A DNA stretch of 18,004 bases from positions 1-18,004 of the forward strand of contig CALJUX010000083.1 in the NCBI GenBank assembly GCA_937978655.1, given 5' to 3'. Source of the stretch: an uncultured Chromatiaceae bacterium (GTDB lineage: Bacteria > Pseudomonadota > Gammaproteobacteria > Enterobacterales > Alteromonadaceae). A program made the translations under genes and the position numbers. Positions 1 to 4,697 of the stretch are shown piece after piece (within the stretch, counting starts at the first letter, position 1; each line of letters opens with the position of its first letter). The notes beneath the pieces are model-generated. The model was given only the letters and a program-made list of their open reading frames with translations, was not told where the DNA came from and did no database searches.

Positions 1-46
1 AGATGGTGATTCGTGACTGGAGTTCAGACGTGTGCTCTTCCGATCT
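1..46 (+). other. Illumina adapter contamination (P7 tail, index, Read 2 adapter)
   Basis: Bases 13-46 match the TruSeq Read 2 adapter, starting GTGACTGGAGTTCAGACGTG and ending CTCTTCCGATCT. The four bases before the index (AGAT, 1-4) match the end of the P7 primer, and 5-12 (GGTGATTC) fit an 8-base i7 index. Genomic sequence begins at about 47. Translated in frame from 13 this gives MTGVQTCALPI, a peptide known as an adapter artefact in protein databases. The neighbouring ratA gene is therefore cut by an assembly edge, not by biology. Confidence 0.97.
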
Positions 47-222
47 GTGATGCCGGCTTTACTGATATCCAGTCGCGCCGTTTGCTGACTGTCATTACTC
101 GACAACACCACGGCATGACTGCAACCCGGCAAAAACTGCGGATACGAAGGTACATCATTTACCAGTTGATACATCTGTTGGCAGCTGTAAAAAACCAGCG
201 CGCTGCGCTCAATTTGTGGCAT
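47..222 (-). CDS. ratA: RatA / YfjG-type START-domain protein (5' part only)
   Basis: The complementary strand reads MPQIERSALVFYSCQQMYQL and continues through LVNDVPSYPQFLPGC to DISKAGI (about 58 residues), the N-terminus of the RatA/Coq10 START-like family. RatA was described in E. coli as a toxin that inhibits 70S ribosome association; the family is also related to ubiquinone-binding Coq10 proteins. The ATG is at 222-220, preceded by a GGGGAG ribosome site. The gene is divergent from smpB, the usual arrangement in gammaproteobacteria. The rest is missing because the contig runs into adapter sequence at 46. Identity is firm; function in this organism is by family only. Confidence 0.88.
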
Positions 223-248
223 ACTCACTCCCCTGGATCAGGTCGGCG

Positions 249-276
249 ATTGTAACAGATCCTGCCCCTGTCACAA
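249..276 (-). promoter_or_regulatory. Putative sigma-70 promoter of ratA
   Basis: On the minus strand, TTGTGA (276-271) and TACAAT (254-249) are separated by 16 bases. Transcription would start near 242, giving a leader of about 20 bases before the ratA ATG at 222. This is inferred from consensus match only. Confidence 0.5.
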
Positions 277-336
277 GTTTTCACGGCAGCGACACAGGCT
301 GTGTTGCTAAGGCCCGCAAGTCTTCTCTGAGTTAGC

Positions 337-819
337 ATGACTAAGAAACAAAATCAAAAAGATCAGGGCGGTACCATCGCACTGAACCGCAAAGCCCGCC
401 ACGAATATTCTCTTGAAGACAGATTCGAAGGCGGCATGGCGCTGCAAGGCTGGGAAATCAAAAGTATCCGGCAGGGTAAGGCCAATATCGCCGATTCCTA
501 CGTCATCATTAAAGATGGCGAAGCCTATTTATTCGGCGCCATCATTCAGCCGCTGAACAGCGCGTCCAGTCATGTGGTCTGTGACCCCGAGCGCTCGCGC
601 AAACTGCTGCTGAACAAACGCGAAATCAACAAACTGATTGGCGCGAAAGAACGTGATGGCTACACCATGGTCGCGACTGCGATGTACTGGAAAGGCCCGT
701 GGGTTAAGCTGGAGTTTTATCTGGCCAAAGGGAAACGCGAATTCGACAAACGCGACGATATTAAAGACCGCGATTGGTCGCGCGAAAAAGAACGGATGAT
801 GAAGCATTCTAAGCGCTGA
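337..819 (+). CDS. smpB: SsrA-binding protein SmpB
   Basis: This 160-residue protein binds tmRNA and carries it to stalled ribosomes for trans-translation in the cytoplasm. The family hallmarks are present: an N-terminal stretch (IALNRKARHEYSLED, about 14-28), the oligonucleotide-binding core with GWEIKSIRQGKANIADSYV (38-56), and a basic Lys/Arg/Asp-rich C-terminal tail (KGKREFDKRDDIKDRDW) that forms a helix in the mRNA channel of the ribosome. Length matches the usual 155-160 residues. The ATG at 337 has only a weak upstream ribosome site. Its RNA partner ssrA lies 154 bases downstream on the same strand. No terminator is obvious after the stop, so some read-through toward ssrA is possible. 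Confidence 0.97.
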   Translation: MTKKQNQKDQGGTIALNRKARHEYSLEDRFEGGMALQGWEIKSIRQGKANIADSYVIIKDGEAYLFGAIIQPLNSASSHVVCDPERSRKLLLNKREINKLIGAKERDGYTMVATAMYWKGPWVKLEFYLAKGKREFDKRDDIKDRDWSREKERMMKHSKR

Positions 820-907
820 TTTTCATAGTCAGCACTTGAAACTGGCGAATTGATCGCCATTTAGAAGATAAGCAGCACAGAAAGGCAGCAAAGCACAAAA
901 GCATTGC

Positions 908-936
908 TTGCCGCAAAGAGCTGCAGGGCATAGAAT
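908..936 (+). promoter_or_regulatory. Putative sigma-70 promoter of ssrA
   Basis: TTGCCG (908-913), a 17-base spacer and TAGAAT (931-936) would start transcription near 943. That leaves a leader of about 30 bases to be trimmed before the mature tmRNA 5' end at 974. Based on consensus match and position only. Confidence 0.5.
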
Positions 937-973
937 GCCCAAGTTACTGAAGCGTTCGCTTCACGAAGAATTC

Positions 974-1331
974 GGGGCTGATACTGGATTCGACGGGATT
1001 CACGAACTCCTAAGTGCATGCCGAGGGGCGGTTGGCCTCGTAAAAAGCCGCAAAAAAGTAGTCGCAAACGACGAAACATACGCAATCGCCGCCTAATAAG
1101 CGGTAGATGCTCTTCCCCTCACGCATGCCTATAAGCTGAGACTCTGGAAGATCACCCCTAATAGGATCGCATGGCGGCTTTGTCCGGAGCCAAGATGCTA
1201 AAACCAATCGGACTCGCCCAACGATAGCCTGCCATTCGGCGCTCCTAGGGTTAACCAAATGAATGGATAAGCATGTAGTACTGAAGACGTAGGTTTTTCG
1301 GACGGGGGTTCAAATCCCCCCAGCTCCACCA
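974..1331 (+). ncRNA. ssrA: tmRNA (transfer-messenger RNA)
   Basis: This is a one-piece tmRNA of 358 bases. The 5' end GGGGCTGATACTGGATTCGA and the 3' end CAGCTCCACCA pair into a tRNA-like acceptor stem with the G3-U70 wobble that marks alanine identity, and the CCA is encoded. The T arm (GGGGGTTCAAATCCCCCC) precedes the acceptor strand. The conserved segment around CGAGGGGCGGTTGGCCTCGT is nearly identical to E. coli. The reading frame resumes at GCA 1064 and encodes ANDETYAIAA, followed by two stops (TAATAA, 1094-1099). With the alanine carried by tmRNA the full tag is AANDETYAIAA, where E. coli has AANDENYALAA. It acts with the upstream SmpB to rescue stalled ribosomes and tag products for ClpXP and related proteases. 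Confidence 0.98.
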
Positions 1332-1348
1332 ACAAGCCGAAAGGCACT

Positions 1349-1382
1349 AAAAGCCCTAAGACACAACATCTTAGGGCTTTTT
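1349..1382 (+). terminator. Rho-independent terminator of ssrA
   Basis: AGCCCTAAGA (1352-1361) pairs with TCTTAGGGCT (1369-1378) across a 7-base loop, is extended by flanking A-T pairs, and is followed by a T run. It lies 18 bases after the encoded CCA of the tmRNA. Confidence 0.92.
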
Positions 1383-1416
1383 AATTTGGAAGAACTCGCA
1401 AACTTTTTACCCTTGC

Positions 1417-1446
1417 TTTGCCAGTCAGAATACGCTGTCTGGCAAA
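1417..1446. repeat. Inverted repeat upstream of the small Cys-rich gene
   Basis: TTTGCCAGTCAG (1417-1428) and CTGTCTGGCAAA (1435-1446) are reverse complements apart from one position, separated by the 6-base loop AATACG. No T run follows on either strand, so it is not a standard terminator. It could be an RNA hairpin or a DNA operator. It lies 107 bases before the start of the next gene. Confidence 0.6.
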
Positions 1447-1467
1447 CTCCGGGCTCACCCCATCAGC

Positions 1468-1494
1468 TTTGCACAGGCCACATTCATTTAAAAT
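1468..1494 (+). promoter_or_regulatory. Weak candidate promoter for the small Cys-rich gene
   Basis: TTTGCA (1468-1473) and TAAAAT (1489-1494) are 15 bases apart, which is short for a sigma-70 promoter. The region between the ssrA terminator and the gene is AT-rich only here. Low confidence. Confidence 0.25.
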
Positions 1495-1552
1495 TCATCC
1501 GGGCGGGTTAGCCTGCAGTTATTCCCTGCTGACACTGCATAAGGCGCCTGTG

Positions 1553-1774
1553 ATGGAAAAACCGATTTTACGCACATTGTTGATTCTGACTGGCGTGGTG
1601 ACGTTTTCAATTTCTGCCTGGTCGTCGGCGCCGGTGCGCTGTATGTCGCTGCAGGATGCTGCGCAACAGCCGCAGTGCCTGGCAGTCTCCCGCCCGGATC
1701 GGCCCGATTGCAGCCCCGTTGCCAATCAGGCGCTGCAACCACAATGTCAGGCGGCACAAGCCTCTTCATTTTGA
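1553..1774 (+). CDS. Small exported four-cysteine peptide, unknown function
   Basis: I do not recognise this 73-residue protein. The ATG at 1553 has an AAGG ribosome site at 1541-1544; an upstream in-frame start at 1418 would lie inside the inverted repeat and gives an implausible extension. Residues 1-26 look like a Sec signal peptide (MEKPILR, then LLILTGVVTFSISAWSSA), with likely cleavage after Ala26. The mature peptide of about 47 residues has cysteines at 30, 42, 53 and 65. It reads as two copies of a C-X11-C unit: RCMSLQDAAQQPQC, then DCSPVANQALQPQC. Both units end in QPQC, which suggests an internal duplication and possible disulfides in the periplasm. The gene stands alone between two terminators. 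Its coding status rests on start, signal peptide, repeat and terminator, not on a known family. Confidence 0.6.
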   Translation: MEKPILRTLLILTGVVTFSISAWSSAPVRCMSLQDAAQQPQCLAVSRPDRPDCSPVANQALQPQCQAAQASSF

Positions 1775-1781
1775 TTCGCCG

Positions 1782-1827
1782 GCTGGCAGCCTTACCGCTG
1801 TTGTCCTTTGGGCTGCCAGCTTTTTCC
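1782..1827 (+). terminator. Rho-independent terminator after the small Cys-rich gene
   Basis: GCTGGCAGCC (1782-1791) pairs exactly with GGCTGCCAGC (1811-1820), followed by TTTTTCC. It starts 8 bases after the stop codon of the small gene, which supports that gene being real and transcribed alone. Confidence 0.85.
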
Positions 1828-1873
1828 TGACCGGTCTGTTACCGCCGCAGTCACCGGCGCCAGCCGCTCTGGC

Positions 1874-1903
1874 TTGCCGCTGCGCCATAAAGCCGGTTAT
1901 GGT
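1874..1903 (+). promoter_or_regulatory. Candidate promoter of the APC permease gene
   Basis: TTGCCG (1874-1879) and TATGGT (1898-1903) are 18 bases apart and would give a leader of about 26 bases before the ATG at 1936. Inferred from consensus match after the preceding terminator. Confidence 0.35.
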
Positions 1904-1935
1904 ACAGACACCAGGTCTGAACCGGCACCTTATTG

Positions 1936-3309
1936 ATGGCACAGCCTCCTTCATCCAACCAGCCGCCACCAACCCGTTGTGCCGAGCCACTGCGCCGGCA
2001 GCTGGGTTTCTGGAGTTTATGGCTGTTAGTGATCAACGGCCTGATCGGCGCCGGCATTTTTGCTTTGCCAGCCGGAGCGGCGCGCCTGGCGGGTGACTTC
2101 AGTCTGTGGCTGTATCCACTCTGCGCTTTGCTGATCCTGCCCGTCTTGTTATGTTTTGCTGAACTGTCAGGCCGGTTTGCCGGCAGCGGCGGGCCGGCGC
2201 TTTATGCTGCTGCAGCCTTTGGCAACGCGGCGGGGTTTCAGGCCGGCTGGTTGTATTATCTGGCACGACTGGTCTCTGTGGCTGCCAATACCGTGTTACT
2301 GGTCGATTCCGTCAGTTATTTTCTGCCGCAGCTGCACAGCGGAGCTGGCCGCCTGCTGTTATTAGCCGGCATCCTTGGCCTGCTGACCCTTATCAATGTG
2401 GTGGGAGTGCGCCAGGCCATGCGTTGGCTCGGCGGCTTGACCGCGCTGAAACTGACGGTGCTTGCCGGCTTCGCCGCCACTGCGCTGCTGTTGCCGGTTC
2501 TTTATCCGGCGCCGCTTGCATCGACGTCGGTACAGTGGGCGCCCTGGGCGAGTTTTCATACCGTGAACGACGCGCCGGCGGCACTGTTATTGCTCATCTA
2601 CGCCTTTGTCGGCTTTGAGTCTGCGTTAATCCCGGCTGGTGAAGCGCGGGATCCGCAGCGGGATTTGCCCCGTGCCCTGCTACTGGCGCTGTTGATGGTC
2701 ACTTTGTTGTATATGGGGATTCAGGCGGCTTGTCTGATGCTGTTGCCTGATTTGGCAAGCAGCACAGCGCCGTTACTTGATGCAACAGCGGTGCTCGCCG
2801 GTCCTGCCGGAGCCATCCCTTGGGCAACCAGCCTGCTGATGGCCGGGATCATCGCATCAGTCAGTGCCAATCTGTCCGGCGCCATGTTTTCCACACCGCG
2901 GTTAAGTTATGTGCTGGCCGGGCAAGGGCTGCTGCCGGCCTGGTTTGGCGTCATAGATCGCCGTTTTCTGACGCCGACCCATGCGATTTGGTTTTTTGGC
3001 GCACTGGCTCTGCTGCTGGCCAGTGTCGGCAGTTTTTTGTATCTGGCGGCGGCAACGGTGCTGATCCGCGCTTTGTTGTATGGCCTGTGTTGTGCCGCTT
3101 TACCGGTGCTGCGCCGCCGGCAGCCTTCAGCTTTGCAGTTGCCGCTGGCCTGGCTGTGGCCGGCGCTGGGAATACTGGTGTGTCTGTGGCTGGCGTTACA
3201 GGTCAGCGCTGCTTCTGTGATGCTGACGCTTGCTCTCATCGCCGTGGGGGTCATCTTGTCGCGAATGGCGCAGCGGGCAAAACCTGAAGCAGATCAAATT
3301 AATCAATAA
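1936..3309 (+). CDS. APC-superfamily amino-acid permease
   Basis: A 457-residue inner-membrane transporter of the amino acid-polyamine-organocation family, likely a proton-coupled amino-acid carrier. The first membrane segment carries the family motif NGLIGAGIFALPAG (about 34-47), the unwound helix that binds substrate. About 12 hydrophobic segments follow, for example LYPLCALLILPVLLCF, LLLLAGILGLLTLINVVGV, LLLLIYAFVGFESALIPAGE (the conserved helix 6 region with F-x-G-F-E) and a C-terminal pair ending near ALIAVGVILS. The substrate cannot be told; YjeH-type exporters and other APC carriers are similar in length. ATG 1936 is used; a TTG just upstream at 1933 is also possible, and no clear ribosome site is seen. 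There is no evident terminator before the dps gene 142 bases downstream. Confidence 0.88.
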   Translation: MAQPPSSNQPPPTRCAEPLRRQLGFWSLWLLVINGLIGAGIFALPAGAARLAGDFSLWLYPLCALLILPVLLCFAELSGRFAGSGGPALYAAAAFGNAAGFQAGWLYYLARLVSVAANTVLLVDSVSYFLPQLHSGAGRLLLLAGILGLLTLINVVGVRQAMRWLGGLTALKLTVLAGFAATALLLPVLYPAPLASTSVQWAPWASFHTVNDAPAALLLLIYAFVGFESALIPAGEARDPQRDLPRALLLALLMVTLLYMGIQAACLMLLPDLASSTAPLLDATAVLAGPAGAIPWATSLLMAGIIASVSANLSGAMFSTPRLSYVLAGQGLLPAWFGVIDRRFLTPTHAIWFFGALALLLASVGSFLYLAAATVLIRALLYGLCCAALPVLRRRQPSALQLPLAWLWPALGILVCLWLALQVSAASVMLTLALIAVGVILSRMAQRAKPEADQINQ

Positions 3310-3390
3310 TTTATCGGGATTTTTCGGCCTTATGTCGCCAGACCAGCTGCCAGCAGAGGCGGAAAAGACTATGCTGGGAACAACAAAAAA

Positions 3391-3417
3391 TTGCAGACAA
3401 CCCAATCTCCATATTAT
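3391..3417 (+). promoter_or_regulatory. Candidate promoter of the dps gene
   Basis: TTGCAG (3391-3396) and TATTAT (3412-3417) are separated by 15 bases, shorter than ideal. A short hairpin GGGCTAAAGCCC (3422-3433) follows, just before the ribosome site GAGG (3441-3444). No OxyR or Fur box was recognised with confidence. Confidence 0.3.
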
Positions 3418-3451
3418 CAACGGGCTAAAGCCCTGCTTTCGAGGATTAAAC

Positions 3452-3946
3452 ATGGCGAAGAAACCAGCAAAAACCGGACAACCGGATATCGGCATCTCGG
3501 CAGAACACCGGGAAAAAATCGTCAAAGGCTTATCAGCACTGCTGGCAGACAGCTACACGCTGTATCTGATGACCCACAACTTTCACTGGAATGTGACAGG
3601 CCCGCAATTTAACAGCCTGCACAATATGTTTATGACGCAATACACCGAGCAATGGAACGCGCTGGATATCATTGCCGAGCGGATCCGCGCTTTGGGGTTC
3701 CCGGCTCCTGGTACTTACAAAGAATTTGTCAAACTGACCTCAATTAAAGAAGTCGAAGGCGTGCCTTCGGCCAATGACATGATCCAATACCTGGTCAACG
3801 CGCAGGAAACCACGGCACGCACTGCCCGCGGCTTGTTTGATCTGGTCGGGGAAGCCAACGATCAACCGACGGCTGACGTGCTGACTCAGCGCCTGAACGT
3901 GCATGAAAAAACTGCCTGGATGCTCAGAAGTTTACTGGCAGAATAA
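3452..3946 (+). CDS. dps: Dps-family ferritin-like DNA/iron protection protein
   Basis: This 164-residue protein belongs to the Dps/MrgA family, dodecamers that oxidise and store iron with hydrogen peroxide and protect DNA in stress. The hallmark runs from HNFHWNVTGPQF (42-53) through LH (56-57) to ALDIIAERIRALG (70-82). Ferroxidase ligands at the subunit interface are visible as His45, His57, Asp72 and Glu76. The position four residues after His57, an Asp or Glu in most Dps proteins, is Met61 here. The Lys-rich N-terminus (MAKKPAK) may bind DNA. ATG 3452 is chosen because of GAGG at 3441-3444 and because the family N-terminus fits; the frame stays open upstream to 3230 but that part overlaps the permease. 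Probably induced in stationary phase or by oxidants, by family knowledge. Confidence 0.93.
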   Translation: MAKKPAKTGQPDIGISAEHREKIVKGLSALLADSYTLYLMTHNFHWNVTGPQFNSLHNMFMTQYTEQWNALDIIAERIRALGFPAPGTYKEFVKLTSIKEVEGVPSANDMIQYLVNAQETTARTARGLFDLVGEANDQPTADVLTQRLNVHEKTAWMLRSLLAE

Positions 3947-3964
3947 TTCTCTGCATGCGTTGCC

Positions 3965-3996
3965 GCCGGGGATGGCCTGCCAGGCCCCGGCCTTAT
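3965..3996 (+). terminator. Possible terminator hairpin after dps
   Basis: GCCGGGG (3965-3971) pairs with CCCCGGC (3985-3991) over a loop that can itself fold. It begins 18 bases after the dps stop codon. The tail CCTTATT is only weakly T-rich, so termination is not certain. Confidence 0.45.
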
Positions 3997-4142
3997 TGCC
4001 CCACGACTTTACCTGCCGCCACAGACAGATTGGCGACATTTTCAGCGAACTGTCGGATCTGCCGGGCGCCAAGGTTGACAGCCTTTGCCACAGCACTGAA
4101 GATAACCGCCTGTTTTCGCACATGCATTGCTGAAGGTATCCT

Positions 4143-4628
4143 GTGTCTGCATCTCCTCAACAAACTTTTTTGCAGGGCCTTGGCCTTGGGATCGGCGCTG
4201 CGGCGTTGTTGTTCTATTTCTGGCATACCGAAGCCGTGTATCAGCTGCAGCAACAATGGCTGCAGCAACAAAAAACCATGCTGGAACAGCAACAAAAAGC
4301 GCCCTCAGCTGCACAGAATATTGAAACCATTGATCTGCTGATGAAAAGTTACACCGTGACCCCGGGGACTGAAGATGCCGATATGCGCGAAGCGCTGATC
4401 CAGAGCCGTCATCTGCAACTGCTGCAACAATTGCAGCAAAGCAGCGCCGTCGATATCAGTGATTTGGTCGATCCGTCACGGCCTTTTAACGCCGCTCAGC
4501 TCTATGCCGCTTTGCTGCGGATCAAGCAACAGCAGGAAAAACTGCAGGCGCGTAAGCTGCTGGACAGCCGGCTGACACCGCCCGCTCCTGCCGCTGCTGC
4601 ACCGGCCAACACGCAGCAGCCAGACTGA
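4143..4628 (+). CDS. Unrecognised membrane-anchored Gln-rich coiled-coil protein
   Basis: I do not recognise this 161-residue protein. The start is GTG at 4143, supported by GAAGG at 4132-4136 with a 6-base spacer. A single hydrophobic segment near the N-terminus (about residues 11-27, LGLGIGAAALLFYFW) probably anchors it in the inner membrane. A Gln-rich helix follows (QLQQQWLQQQKTMLEQQQK, about 34-52), likely a coiled coil. A middle part (60-110) contains DLLMKSYTVTPGTEDADMRE, then a second Gln-rich helix and a Pro/Ala-rich C-terminal tail. It sits between dps and a histidine kinase gene 69 bases downstream on the same strand, so co-transcription with the kinase is possible. No function is proposed. 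Confidence 0.75.
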   Translation: MSASPQQTFLQGLGLGIGAAALLFYFWHTEAVYQLQQQWLQQQKTMLEQQQKAPSAAQNIETIDLLMKSYTVTPGTEDADMREALIQSRHLQLLQQLQQSSAVDISDLVDPSRPFNAAQLYAALLRIKQQQEKLQARKLLDSRLTPPAPAAAAPANTQQPD

Positions 4629-4697
4629 AAATTCCGCGAAGAAAAACATCGCGCGGCAGACTTTTCTGCGTAAACTAGGAACAAGCATTCCTGTTCG

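Noticed and set aside
13..255. 80-residue open frame at the left edge on the plus strand
   Set aside because: Its first residues (MTGVQTCALPI) are translated adapter, and the rest is antisense to ratA.
292..304. Perfect palindrome ACACAGGCTGTGT between ratA and smpB
   Set aside because: Six-base arms with one central base can occur by chance; it matches no regulator site I can name.
861..1258. Short frames on both strands across the tmRNA
   Set aside because: They overlap the tmRNA, whose structure and tag explain the sequence; none has a recognisable protein pattern.
974..1382. ssrA as an integration site for a genomic island
   Set aside because: ssrA 3' ends are common integrase targets, but here the natural terminator follows directly and no integrase or repeated ssrA end is visible.
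1656..2096. 146-residue plus-strand frame spanning the small gene, the terminator and the permease start
   Set aside because: It runs through a strong terminator and overlaps two better-supported genes in other frames.
4634..4692. Hairpins between the Gln-rich gene and the GAF-PAS kinase as a terminator
   Set aside because: CCGCG/CGCGG and GCAGA/TCTGC pairings are short and lack a proper T run; AGGAA/TTCCT is only five bases. Not strong enough to list.
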